Made by a program: the position numbers and the translations under genes. Below, in pieces: positions 14,992 to 22,444 of a DNA stretch of 29,512 bases; position 1 is the first letter of the stretch, and each line of letters begins with the position of its first letter. Under the pieces are notes generated by a model, which worked only from the letters and a program-made list of their open reading frames with translations, was not told where the DNA came from and did not search any database. Where the stretch lies: NCBI GenBank assembly GCA_030615805.1, contig JAUWYN010000004.1:1-29512 (forward strand). Direction: 5' to 3'. Source of the stretch: Hadesarchaea archaeon. GTDB lineage: Archaea; Hadarchaeota; Hadarchaeia; Hadarchaeales; Hadarchaeaceae.

Positions 14992-16038
14992 ATGAAAGAA
15001 CCCAAACGCATCGAGCTTCCTCGAGAGGTCTGGATGGGTCCACGCGTGATCGCGCAGGTCACGGACGTTTGCAAGCGCCTGTGTCCCGGCAAACGCGTCC
15101 TGATGATCGCCGACGCCACGACTTTCAAACTGGTTGGGGCTGGGATTCAGCGTTCGCTCGAGCGTGCTGGGTTTGAGGTCGAGCGCTCGTTGGTTAAACA
15201 AGCCGATATGGCGACCGTCATCAAGGTGTGTAAGCTCGTCAGGGGCAAGGTCGATTTTCTGCTGGGCGTCGGGGGTGGCACGTGTATAGATGTGGCAAAG
15301 TTGGTTTCGTTTAAGGAGGGCGAGTCTTTCATCTCGGTACCCACAGCCGCTTCTCATGATGGCATCGCCTCCTCTAGGGCATCGATCAAGGGTGGACGGA
15401 AGCCGACGTCGATCCAAACTCACCCCCCAATCGCGATCGTCGCCGACACGCTTGTCATCAAACGCGCGCCTCATCGCCTGCTCGCGGCCGGTTGTGGAGA
15501 TCTCGTCGCGAATTTTACTGCCGTGCAAGATTGGGAACTCGCCCGCCGTTTATTCAACGAACCTTTCAGTGAGTACGCGGCGGCCCTTTCGCGCCTGAGC
15601 GCCAAGATTGTGATGGACAACGCGGAGCTCATCCACCGCCACACCGAGGAGAGCGTACGCAAGGTCGTGAAAGCATTGATTTCTAGCAGCGTGGCGATGG
15701 GGATCGCGGGGAGTAGCAGGCCCGCGAGCGGCGCCGAGCACCTCTTCAGCCACGCGCTCGACCAACTCGCCGTAAAACCAGCTCTTCACGGCGAGCAATG
15801 CGGTGTCGGAGCGATCATGATGGCGTACCTACAAGGGGGGGAGTGGCGGATGATCCGAGATGCATTGCATACGATCGGTTGTCCGACGAGCGCAAAGGAA
15901 CTCGGCATTCCCTCCAAGCACATCATCAAGGCGCTCATCGTTGCTCATCGCATCCGGCCCGAGCGCTATACGGTGTTAGGCGATGGCTTGAGCAGGCTTA
16001 CGGCGGAGCGGTTAGCCCGCGCGACCGGGGTAATTTAG
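14992..16038 (+). CDS. egsA: sn-Glycerol-1-phosphate dehydrogenase
   Basis: EgsA reduces dihydroxyacetone phosphate to sn-glycerol-1-phosphate with NAD(P)H, setting the stereochemistry of archaeal lipids. The 348-residue protein is a group III alcohol dehydrogenase-like enzyme with VGGGTCIDVAK near 92-103 (nucleotide binding), SVPTAASHDGIAS, the aspartate in AGCGDLVAN, and the metal-binding histidines in ASGAEHLFSHALD and KPALHGEQCGVG. The ATG at 14992 lies downstream of the TATA element shared with psmB. With the UbiA-type gene at the left edge it is the second possible lipid gene in the window. A small unknown gene follows by 15 bases. Confidence 0.97.
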   Translation: MKEPKRIELPREVWMGPRVIAQVTDVCKRLCPGKRVLMIADATTFKLVGAGIQRSLERAGFEVERSLVKQADMATVIKVCKLVRGKVDFLLGVGGGTCIDVAKLVSFKEGESFISVPTAASHDGIASSRASIKGGRKPTSIQTHPPIAIVADTLVIKRAPHRLLAAGCGDLVANFTAVQDWELARRLFNEPFSEYAAALSRLSAKIVMDNAELIHRHTEESVRKVVKALISSSVAMGIAGSSRPASGAEHLFSHALDQLAVKPALHGEQCGVGAIMMAYLQGGEWRMIRDALHTIGCPTSAKELGIPSKHIIKALIVAHRIRPERYTVLGDGLSRLTAERLARATGVI

Positions 16039-16053
16039 TTCAACGGGTGTGCT

Positions 16054-16374
16054 ATGAAGCCAAGATCTGTTTTGAGATCCATCAGAGATTTCGCCACGCG
16101 TGAGCTAAAAGAGAAACGGGCAGACCACGTCGATGTGCGCAGGGTGAAGATGAAGGAGGTGATGAGAAAGGGTAGATTGCCTGACCTGAGGGTGGGGATG
16201 GTGAAAGGAACCCACTACTTAATCTGTGTTTTCAGTGGTGGGGGTTTGAGGGTGTACCACTTGGACAAGTATGGCAAGGTGCTGGGTGCAGATGAGTTCA
16301 CCGGGACCGAACGGGAAAAGGTGCAGGCGGAAATCTCGAAAAGGACCAAAAGCGTATTTCGTCTGCCAGTCTAA
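16054..16374 (+). CDS. Small protein of unknown function downstream of egsA
   Basis: I do not recognise this 106-residue protein. The first 45 residues are strongly basic and helical (MKPRSVLRSIRDFATRELKE onward), which would suit nucleic-acid binding or membrane-surface contact. The rest looks like a small beta-rich fold (VGMVKGTHYLICVFSGGG, LRVYHLDKYGKVLGADEF) with a basic tail. There are no cysteines forming a metal site and no signal peptide. The ATG has GGTG five bases upstream. It begins 15 bases after egsA and is probably co-transcribed with it. Its stop overlaps the converging zinc-ribbon gene by four bases. Confidence 0.75.
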   Translation: MKPRSVLRSIRDFATRELKEKRADHVDVRRVKMKEVMRKGRLPDLRVGMVKGTHYLICVFSGGGLRVYHLDKYGKVLGADEFTGTEREKVQAEISKRTKSVFRLPV

Positions 16375-16571
16375 CCCTTCTCCTCCAGCTTACTCAACCA
16401 TCGCTTTCTAATTTTTCTCGCGAGTTTCCCGTCCTCGATGATAAGCGGACCCCGATATCCACACCCTTGACAGTCGTAGACCGACCAGAGCTGGGGCAAG
16501 CCCGAAGCCCATTTGAGCCTCGAAGAACCGCAACGAGGGCAGTATCTCACTTTCGGTAATTGTTTCATCAT
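16371..16571 (-). CDS. Small zinc-ribbon protein
   Basis: This 66-residue protein is a zinc ribbon: CPRCGSSRL (knuckle 1) and CQGCGYRGPLIIEDG (knuckle 2), about 23 residues apart, followed by a basic helix (KLARKIRKRWLSKLEE). Such archaeal small ribbons are usually taken as nucleic-acid-binding, but no role is proven. Two tandem ATGs (16571 and 16568) are possible starts. It follows the phosphoesterase gene by 11 bases on the same strand, so they are probably co-transcribed. Confidence 0.85.
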   Translation of the reverse strand: MMKQLPKVRYCPRCGSSRLKWASGLPQLWSVYDCQGCGYRGPLIIEDGKLARKIRKRWLSKLEEKG

Positions 16572-16582
16572 CTTTGCAACCG

Positions 16583-17239
16583 CTAGAGCTCGAGCAGTTT
16601 GGCCCGAATTTCATCGCTGCGGTTTATCGTTATTTCGGCGGCGTAACCCTTGCTTATCTGCCCGGGGTTGACCATCAAGGTTCGCCCTAGCTTGTCGGTG
16701 TTTCGGGCCTCATGCACATGGCCGCAGAGCGCCACGAGAGGCTGTTTCTGCTCGATGAATTTGCGTATGCTTTTGCTTCCCACGTGGGTACCCTCGGCGA
16801 TCTGGTCGAGCTTAGTGCCGTAGGGCGGGGCGTGGGTTACCAACACCCAGTTTGCGTCGGTGGTACAGGTCAGCGCCGCAAGTTCCTCCTGGATCTCCGC
16901 CTCGGTGAGCTCGAAGGGGGTATTGAATGGGGTAAGGTTTGAACCCCCGAGCCCAACGAATGTGATATTGTCGAGCCGCTCAGACTTGCCGTGGAGGTTG
17001 ACCCCATACTTATCTAGCACCTGCAACACCTGCTTTGGGTCGCAGTTGCCCGGTACCGCGAGCGTGGGTACGCCCGCCACCTTGATCCGCTCGAGCAAGC
17101 TATTGGCGAGGTTAGCTGGGCCAAAGTTCGTGAGATCTCCTATAAGCACAAGGCAGTCGTAGCCGCGTTCGAGAAATGTTAAGAGATTTTTTTCGCCGCT
17201 AGGCAGACCATGGAAATCGGCGACCGCTAAAATTTTCAA
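16583..17239 (-). CDS. Metallophosphoesterase (second, YfcE/Icc-like)
   Basis: This 218-residue calcineurin-type phosphoesterase has DFH near its N-terminus (MKILAVADFHG), GDLTNFG, PGNCD in place of the usual GNHD, VTHAPPYGTKLD, and CGHVHEARN. The cysteine for histidine change in GN(C/H)D is typical of a subgroup of archaeal and bacterial phosphoesterases and still leaves the asparagine and aspartate. The substrate is unknown. Start: TTG at 17239 begins the conserved strand and has GGTGA four bases upstream; a TTG at 17263 would add eight residues. It diverges from hypD and is followed by the zinc-ribbon gene. Confidence 0.87.
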   Translation of the reverse strand: MKILAVADFHGLPSGEKNLLTFLERGYDCLVLIGDLTNFGPANLANSLLERIKVAGVPTLAVPGNCDPKQVLQVLDKYGVNLHGKSERLDNITFVGLGGSNLTPFNTPFELTEAEIQEELAALTCTTDANWVLVTHAPPYGTKLDQIAEGTHVGSKSIRKFIEQKQPLVALCGHVHEARNTDKLGRTLMVNPGQISKGYAAEITINRSDEIRAKLLEL

Positions 17240-17251
17240 CCGCTCACCGAT

Positions 17252-17281
17252 GCTTATAGGCAATACAGCGTGTTAAAAGTG
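17252..17281. promoter_or_regulatory. Overlapping divergent promoters of hypD and the phosphoesterase
   Basis: A plus-strand TATA-like CTTATAGG at about 17253-17260 would start the hypD transcript near 17281, 16 bases before its ATG. A minus-strand TATA-like CTTTTAAC at about 17273-17280 would start the phosphoesterase transcript near 17251, 12 bases before its TTG. The two promoters cross over one another, so the two polymerases could not load at the same time. Confidence 0.5.
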
Positions 17282-17296
17282 TTTTGGGCGTTAAAA

Positions 17297-18394
17297 ATGA
17301 CGAGCGCGCTACTGGAGAAGTTTAGGGATCGCAAGTTGGCGGTTCGAATTTTACGAGAAATCCGAGGACTCAATCCGGATCGTAGGGTAAAATTCATGCA
17401 TGTGTGCGGGAGCCACGAGCTGACCATCACAAAATTCGGCCTCCGCTCACTTTTTCCCGATTGGCTCGAGGTGATTAGCGGTCCAGGCTGCCCCATTTGT
17501 GTGACGAGCGCCGCGGAAATAGATGAGGCGATTGAACTCGCTAAACGGGGTCATCTCATCACCACCTTCGGCGATATGTTTCGGGTTCCTGGAACACGAA
17601 CATCGCTGGAAAATGCGAAAACTGATGGGGCGGATGTCAAAATAGTTTACGGTGTGGCGGATGCGGTCGAGATGGCGCGACGAAATCCCGAACGAGAGGT
17701 CGTCCACGCGGCCGTTGGATTTGAAACAACTGCTCCCACAACCGCAGCCGAGATCCTTCGCGAACCCCCCGAGAACTTCAGCTTTCTCGTGTGCCACCGC
17801 TTAATCCCTCCAGCGATGGAATTTTTGCTCGCGTCGGGGGAGACCGCGCTCGACGGGTTCATCTGCCCAGGTCACGTTTCGACCATTATCGGCTCCAAGC
17901 CCTACGGACCGCTCTCAAAAAAGTATGGGATGCCGCAGGTAATCGCGGGATTTGAGCCCATTGATGTCCTACTCGGGGTCTGGATGTTGCTGAAGCAGCT
18001 GCGCGAGGGGAGGCGCGAGGTGGAGATCGAGTACACCCGCTCGGTCCGCCCAGAAGGGAATGTGGTGGCGCAGGAGAAGATGAGCGAAGTGTTTGAAGTT
18101 GTAGAGAAGCGGTGGCGCGGTTTCCCCGTGATTCCAAGGTCGGCTTTCCAGCTGAGGAGGGAGTTCGAAAAGCATGATGCGCGCGCAAAATTTGATGTTC
18201 AAGTGGAAAGCATGGTTGGTTTCGCGAAGGGATGCAGGTGCGGGGATGTTTTGAAAGGACTGATTTACCCCCCAGAATGCCCACTCTTTGGGAAGACGTG
18301 TACACCCGAAAAACCCAAGGGCGGGTGCATGGTAACTACAGAAGGGGCCTGTAACATAGCATTTAGGCACGAAAGGCCCCACAGAAATCGGTGA
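17297..18394 (+). CDS. hypD: HypD, NiFe-hydrogenase maturation protein
   Basis: HypD, with HypC, assembles the Fe(CN)2CO centre of [NiFe] hydrogenases. The 365-residue protein shows CGSHE (Cys37), SGPGCPICV (Cys65, Cys68), TFGDMFRVPG, AVGFETTAPTTA, CPGHVSTIIG and GFEPIDVLLG, and the C-terminal iron-sulfur cysteines (GCRCGDVLKGL...ECPLFGKTC...CMVTTEGAC). All essential blocks are intact. The ATG at 17297 is chosen over a GTG at 17270 lying at the promoter. It is alone here; no hypC, hypE or hydrogenase genes are visible, so it implies a hydrogenase elsewhere in the genome. An AT-rich stretch with T-runs follows. Confidence 0.96.
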   Translation: MTSALLEKFRDRKLAVRILREIRGLNPDRRVKFMHVCGSHELTITKFGLRSLFPDWLEVISGPGCPICVTSAAEIDEAIELAKRGHLITTFGDMFRVPGTRTSLENAKTDGADVKIVYGVADAVEMARRNPEREVVHAAVGFETTAPTTAAEILREPPENFSFLVCHRLIPPAMEFLLASGETALDGFICPGHVSTIIGSKPYGPLSKKYGMPQVIAGFEPIDVLLGVWMLLKQLREGRREVEIEYTRSVRPEGNVVAQEKMSEVFEVVEKRWRGFPVIPRSAFQLRREFEKHDARAKFDVQVESMVGFAKGCRCGDVLKGLIYPPECPLFGKTCTPEKPKGGCMVTTEGACNIAFRHERPHRNR

Positions 18395-18402
18395 GTAAAA
18401 TC

Positions 18403-18435
18403 CCTAATTTTCGTTTTTAAAAAGTATATTTTCGA
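18403..18435 (+). terminator. T-rich terminator-like stretch after hypD
   Basis: Just after the hypD stop come several T-runs (ATTTTC, GTTTTT, ATATTTTCG), the usual form of archaeal intrinsic or FttA-assisted termination sites. No stem-loop is required. The remaining bases to 18544 are AT-rich and hold no gene. Confidence 0.45.
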
Positions 18436-18517
18436 TTTCACGATTTAAGTATGAATAAATGGCCCTTTTTGCTAAAAGAGTTAAAAATGCCCAGATTTCG
18501 GTAATTTGAGGGAAAAT

Positions 18518-18525
18518 CTTTATAG
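18518..18525 (+). promoter_or_regulatory. TATA box of the acyl-CoA synthetase operon
   Basis: CTTTATAG at 18518-18525 would place the transcript start near 18546, eleven bases before the ATG chosen for the beta subunit. The upstream 100 bases are distinctly AT-rich compared with the genes. Confidence 0.55.
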
Positions 18526-18556
18526 CACTTGCCCGTAATTTAGCTTGTTCTTGGTG

Positions 18557-19285
18557 ATGGGCTTGATTGCAGCGAAGAAAAAGGTGGCTGAAATCCTCAA
18601 CTCGATTCGCAAGGACGGCAGGCGTGAGCTGATGGAGTTCGAATCCAAGCGGGTCCTTGCTGCATGGGGGGTGCCAGTGAACCGGACGGAGCTCGTCCGC
18701 GACCTGAGCGAGGCCGTTAAAGTCGCACGAGAGGTTCATTATCCTATCGTCCTGAAAATCGCCTCCCCTGATATCCTCCATAAGAGCGAGGCGAAGGGCA
18801 TCAAGGTGGGGTTGAGCTCGGAGCTGGAGCTTAGACAATCGTTTGGCGAGTTAATCGATAACGCTCGTGCATACAAGCCGGACGCGAAACTCCTGGGGGT
18901 GACAATCCAAGAATACATCCCCCCCGCCCGCGAGGTGATTGTGGGCACCCTGCAGGACCCCTCCTTCGAAGCCACGGTGATGTTCGGGCTGGGAGGCGTA
19001 TGGGTCGAGGTACTTGAGGACATCAGCTTCAGGCTAGCCCCGCTCAGCGCTGAGGACGCGCGCGAGATGATTCAGGAGATTAAGGGCTACCCAGTGCTTA
19101 CGGGCATCCGGGGGGCGCCTCAGGCCGACGTCAACGCGCTCGTCGATATCATCCAAAAGGTCGGGCAGCTCGCGCATGAGTTTCCTGAGATAACCGAGAT
19201 GGACTTGAACCCGGTATTCGCGTTCGACGACGGAAAGGGCGCGGTGGTAGCCGACGCTCGAATGGTTCTTGGGGAGAGCAAGTAA
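18557..19285 (+). CDS. acdB: ADP-forming acyl-CoA synthetase, beta subunit (ATP-grasp)
   Basis: In archaea the ADP-forming acetyl-CoA synthetase makes ATP from acyl-CoA, ADP and phosphate. The 242-residue beta subunit is an ATP-grasp domain of family-typical length. It has YPIVLKIASPDILHKSEAKG, which keeps the conserved histidine of the beta subunit, then REVIVGTLQDPSFEATVMFG, GGVWVEVLEDISFRLAPLS, GIRGAPQADV and the end ITEMDLNPVFAF. The ATG at 18557 is preferred to TTG 18545 and GTG 18554 because of the upstream TATA box. Its stop overlaps the alpha start by one base (TAATG), so the two are translationally coupled. The gene looks intact, unlike its partner. Confidence 0.92.
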   Translation: MGLIAAKKKVAEILNSIRKDGRRELMEFESKRVLAAWGVPVNRTELVRDLSEAVKVAREVHYPIVLKIASPDILHKSEAKGIKVGLSSELELRQSFGELIDNARAYKPDAKLLGVTIQEYIPPAREVIVGTLQDPSFEATVMFGLGGVWVEVLEDISFRLAPLSAEDAREMIQEIKGYPVLTGIRGAPQADVNALVDIIQKVGQLAHEFPEITEMDLNPVFAFDDGKGAVVADARMVLGESK

Positions 19286-20622
19286 TGTCGGGCGAAGTTA
19301 AGACGATTTTCGAGCCGAAGTCGGTTGTACTTGTGGGTGCTTCAGGTGGGGGAGGAGAGGGCATCGCTTCGCCAGCATTCTTTCGCTCGCTTGTTCACAA
19401 CATGCTTCGCTTCTTCAAGGACAAGATCCATATCGTGGACCTGAGCGGGAAGCTTGAGGGCGCCATCAAGAATTTGAATTTGGTGCCCAAAGGACGCGAT
19501 CTCGCCGTGGTGGTGCTTCCTCCCAAGCTGGTCATGAAAAATTGGCGTAAACTGCTTGATCGGAAAGTAAAGGCGATAGTCTTGGTCGCCGGGGGTTTTG
19601 ATCAACAGCAGCGGGAAGAACTCGCGCGCGGGGCCGCCAAGCGAAAGGTTTGCGTGATCGGCCCGAACGCGACGGCGGGGGCGATCAACCCAGCGAAGGG
19701 CCTGTATGCAACGCTCGAGCGCGGGCTCATGCCCTCGCGCGGAGGCATCGCGGTGATCTCGCAAGATGGCGCAGTAGGAACGGCAATGCTCGATTGGGCC
19801 CGTTTTCACGGCGTGGGCGTGAGCAAGTTCGCATCGACCGGCGATGGTATCGATGTTACAGAGGCGGACCTGCTTGGATATTTAACGCGCGATAAGGAGA
19901 CGAAAGTAATTTGCATCTATCTGGAGAGCATTCGCGATGGGCGGAGGTTTCTCGAGTCAATTCGCGAAGTGGTGAAAAAGAAGCCAGTCGTCGTGCTGAA
20001 GGGGGGCACAGCGCGGGGTGAGGGCGAGCGAGATAAAATATTCGCTGCTTCCCTCAGGCAGGTCGGAGCCCTTCAGGTCGGCGATGTCGAGGAGCTCCTG
20101 GGGGTTGCAGATGCACTGGCGAATCAGCCCCCCCTGCAGGGTGATCGGGTGGCGGTGGTCGCCAACGTCGGCGGGCCGGCGGTTTTGGTCGCGGATGCCA
20201 TCTCCCGCGAGGGGTTGGCGTTGGCGAGGCTCTCCGACAAGGTCGTGAAGAAGATCACCGAGAAATATCCAGATATCAACATCGCGGATTGGGTGGAATT
20301 GGGCATCGGCGCGAAGGGCGATCGGTACAAGTTCATCCTCGAACAAGTGCTTTCGGATCCTAGCGTGGATGGTGTATTAGCAGTGAACGAGCTTAAGTTG
20401 AGTTTCCTCGAGCCCGAAGATGTTCAAGCGGTAGCGGAGGCAGCGAAAAAGTCGAAAGGTAAGCCAGTCGTCAGCGTGACGATGGGAGGGGAGGACTGCA
20501 CCCTCGTTCGGGAGGCACTTGGGGGCAGGGATATTCCCGTTTACGATTCACCCCAAAAAGCCGTTCGAGCGTTGGGTGCGCTTCGCTCTTATGGTAAAAC
20601 TCGTGCGAGGGTTGAGAAATGA
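19285..20622 (+). CDS. Divergent acyl-CoA synthetase alpha subunit-like protein lacking the phosphohistidine loop
   Basis: The 445 residues align with the alpha subunit of ADP-forming acyl-CoA synthetases: IFEPKSVVLVGASGGGG (CoA-binding Rossmann start), IVLVAGGFDQQ, VIGPNATAGAINP, GGIAVISQDGAVGTAMLDWA, ETKVICIYLESIRDGRRFLE, then PVVVLKGGTARG. At the point where family members have a loop like SHTGALAGSD, carrying the histidine that is phosphorylated in catalysis, this protein runs from KGGTARGEG directly to ERDKIFAASLRQVGALQV; about eleven residues are missing and no histidine is there. The later ligase half (VAVVANVGGPAVLVADAIS onward) is present. SQSGA has become SQDGA and the usual GN is GDG. 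Either a diverged chemistry or a non-catalytic subunit is possible. The ATG overlaps the beta stop. Confidence 0.85.
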   Translation: MSGEVKTIFEPKSVVLVGASGGGGEGIASPAFFRSLVHNMLRFFKDKIHIVDLSGKLEGAIKNLNLVPKGRDLAVVVLPPKLVMKNWRKLLDRKVKAIVLVAGGFDQQQREELARGAAKRKVCVIGPNATAGAINPAKGLYATLERGLMPSRGGIAVISQDGAVGTAMLDWARFHGVGVSKFASTGDGIDVTEADLLGYLTRDKETKVICIYLESIRDGRRFLESIREVVKKKPVVVLKGGTARGEGERDKIFAASLRQVGALQVGDVEELLGVADALANQPPLQGDRVAVVANVGGPAVLVADAISREGLALARLSDKVVKKITEKYPDINIADWVELGIGAKGDRYKFILEQVLSDPSVDGVLAVNELKLSFLEPEDVQAVAEAAKKSKGKPVVSVTMGGEDCTLVREALGGRDIPVYDSPQKAVRALGALRSYGKTRARVEK

Positions 20623-20780
20623 AAGAGGGGGTAAAGGAGTTGCACCCTAATGCCGTGCTCCACGTGGTCGTGACGAAGGAACAGCGTGAGCGCCTTCAAG
20701 GGCTGATCGAAAAGAAAAAATTCAAAGACGAGTCCGAGGCTGTGCGGAGGGCGCTTGACGTTTTGCTGGAATCTACCTAG
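20619..20780 (+). CDS. Small ribbon-helix-helix-like protein
   Basis: A 53-residue frame starts at an ATG overlapping the TGA of the alpha-subunit gene (ATGA at 20619-20622), the usual sign of translational coupling, with GGTTG four bases upstream. The product has a beta strand (AVLHVVVTKE), a helix (QRERLQGLIEKKKF) and a second helix opened by DESEAVRRALDVLLE, the pattern of CopG/Arc-type ribbon-helix-helix DNA-binding proteins. It is shorter than many annotation cutoffs. It is well placed to be an autoregulator of the synthetase operon. Its end overlaps the converging amidohydrolase gene by eight bases. Confidence 0.75.
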   Translation: MKEGVKELHPNAVLHVVVTKEQRERLQGLIEKKKFKDESEAVRRALDVLLEST

Positions 20781-22107
20781 TCAAGAACTGCCCATGTCCA
20801 GGTTTTCCGATTACATTCCCATCTTCAGCCACTACAACACCTCGTGAAATCGTCATCACTGGCACCCCTTTAACCCTCATCCCTTCGTAGGGTGTCCAGC
20901 CAACTTTGTAGTGCAATTTCTCGGCCGTTATCGTCACCTCTTTTTTGAGATCCACGAGCACGAGGTCGGCATCGGAGCCCTCGCGGATGACCCCCTTACG
21001 CGGGTAGAGGCCGAAGATTTGCGCGGGTTTGGCGCAGAGCGCGTCGACTAACCTCTCGAGCGTCAGCCTACCCTTCGCGACGCCTTCGCCGAGCATGAGC
21101 GGCAGCAGGGTTTCTACCCCAGGTATACCAATTTGCGCCGTCCAGATGTTTTTCCACCCCATCTCCTTCTCCGTCTTGGTACCGGGCGCGTGGTCGGTCG
21201 AGGCGATATCGATCACCCCCTTGGCCAATGCATCCCAGAGTGCCGCACGGTCCTCACCCGTTTTTAACGCGGGGTTCACCTTTAGGTACGGCCCTAGCCT
21301 TTGCATATCTTCTCGTGTGAAAAACAAGTACTGCGGGGATGTTTCAGCGGTTACCGGCATTCGCTTGTCTTTCGCTTTTTTGACGAGCTCGATGCCCTGG
21401 CGTGTCGTGATGTGGGCTAGGTGTAATTTACAGCCAGTCTGCTTGGCGAGCTTGATCACTTTTTCAACGGCTTTTTCTTCGGCCTCGTTCGGGCGTGATT
21501 CCGCATGGGCTAATGGATCCTTCCGTCCTTCTTTGAGGAGCCGTTCGGTTTGCTCCTGCAGAATTTTATCATCCTCCGCGTGGACAAATGTGATGCCATC
21601 AATATTTTTTATTGCGACCATCAGCTCCTCCAACATCGAGTCTTTGATACCGTATGGAGCACACGTGAATGCCTTGAATGATTTGATACCGAGCGAGGCG
21701 AGCTTGGGGATATTTTTGATTGAGTCGGCGGTCATGTTTCCCGCGTGGAGGGCAAAATCTATGAGGCTCTCCTTATGCCCGAGCTCAATGATGTTTTTCA
21801 CCGTTCTCGGTGTCAGCATCGGGGTGTCGAGAGGCATCACGATCACGCTGGTGACACCTCCCGCTGCAGCCGCGGCGCTACCGTTTCGGAAATCCTCCCG
21901 GGGGAGGTAATGGCGATCGTAAAGGTGGACGTGGGTATCGATGGCTCCGGGCATCACAATTTTTTCTTTCGCATCGATTTCTCGATTGGCTTTAGGTAGC
22001 CCGCTTGCGGCGATTTCGGAGATGTGTCCTTCCTCGACCGCGAGCTCTCCGCGGATGATCCCCTCGGGCAAAACGAAGCGTGCATTTCGAATAACTAAAT
22101 CGACCAA
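20773..22107 (-). CDS. Cyclic amidohydrolase (allantoinase/hydantoinase-type; not a canonical dihydroorotase)
   Basis: This 444-residue enzyme of the dihydroorotase/allantoinase/hydantoinase superfamily has HVH (His59, His61), the carboxylated lysine in KSFKAFT (Lys144), HAED, LHLAHIT and STDHAPGT, and ends with the usual composite beta-sandwich. True dihydroorotases need HxHxR and a PNT segment for the substrate carboxylate; here these are HVHLYD and MPLDT, the latter closer to the MPLNS of allantoinases. It probably opens a ring amide such as allantoin, hydantoin or a dihydropyrimidine; the substrate is unknown. The start is TTG at 22107, with GGTGA four bases upstream. It follows the histone gene by 24 bases and lies next to nucleobase-type genes. 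Confidence 0.85.
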   Translation of the reverse strand: MVDLVIRNARFVLPEGIIRGELAVEEGHISEIAASGLPKANREIDAKEKIVMPGAIDTHVHLYDRHYLPREDFRNGSAAAAAGGVTSVIVMPLDTPMLTPRTVKNIIELGHKESLIDFALHAGNMTADSIKNIPKLASLGIKSFKAFTCAPYGIKDSMLEELMVAIKNIDGITFVHAEDDKILQEQTERLLKEGRKDPLAHAESRPNEAEEKAVEKVIKLAKQTGCKLHLAHITTRQGIELVKKAKDKRMPVTAETSPQYLFFTREDMQRLGPYLKVNPALKTGEDRAALWDALAKGVIDIASTDHAPGTKTEKEMGWKNIWTAQIGIPGVETLLPLMLGEGVAKGRLTLERLVDALCAKPAQIFGLYPRKGVIREGSDADLVLVDLKKEVTITAEKLHYKVGWTPYEGMRVKGVPVMTISRGVVVAEDGNVIGKPGHGQFLTR

Positions 22108-22131
22108 AACATCACCGGGACTAAGATAAAG

Positions 22132-22344
22132 TCATGTACGTATTCTCGAGGCAGCTGCTCGGATATCACTCTCGTTCACGGTTTTCGCGCCGCGATGTTC
22201 AGTTAGTTTTATAGCTTTCTTTGAGAGTTCGATTGCGTATTCTTCGAGGACTGCACCGAGCTCGAGGGCGGCGCTGCGCGACACACGGATGTTAGCTGCT
22301 TTTCGAATGAGTCGATCCATCGTGGATACTGAAAATTCCGGCAT
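22132..22344 (-). CDS. Archaeal histone
   Basis: This 70-residue histone-fold protein packages DNA as dimers and longer polymers. The three helices can be followed: STMDRLIRKAANIRVSRSAA, a long central helix (ALELGAVLEEYAIELSKKAIKL), and ESDIRAAASRIR. The loop pair EHRGAKTV has the usual basic residues, and the RVS loop arginine is present. The ATG at 22344 has GGTGAG upstream. There is no tail or extension. The amidohydrolase gene follows on the same strand by 24 bases; this odd pairing may only reflect read-through. Confidence 0.95.
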   Translation of the reverse strand: MPEFSVSTMDRLIRKAANIRVSRSAALELGAVLEEYAIELSKKAIKLTEHRGAKTVNESDIRAAASRIRT

Positions 22345-22444
22345 GTTTCTCTCACCATACCCAAGTGATTTAGGGGGTTTATTTGCGTTTGCTAGGGCAC
22401 CGAAAGCTTAAATGCATGCTGACGTTTTTGTTGTTAGTGATTGG

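Noticed and set aside
20773..22107. Annotation as dihydroorotase (pyrC)
   Set aside because: The arginine of HxHxR and the PNT motif needed for dihydroorotate binding are replaced.
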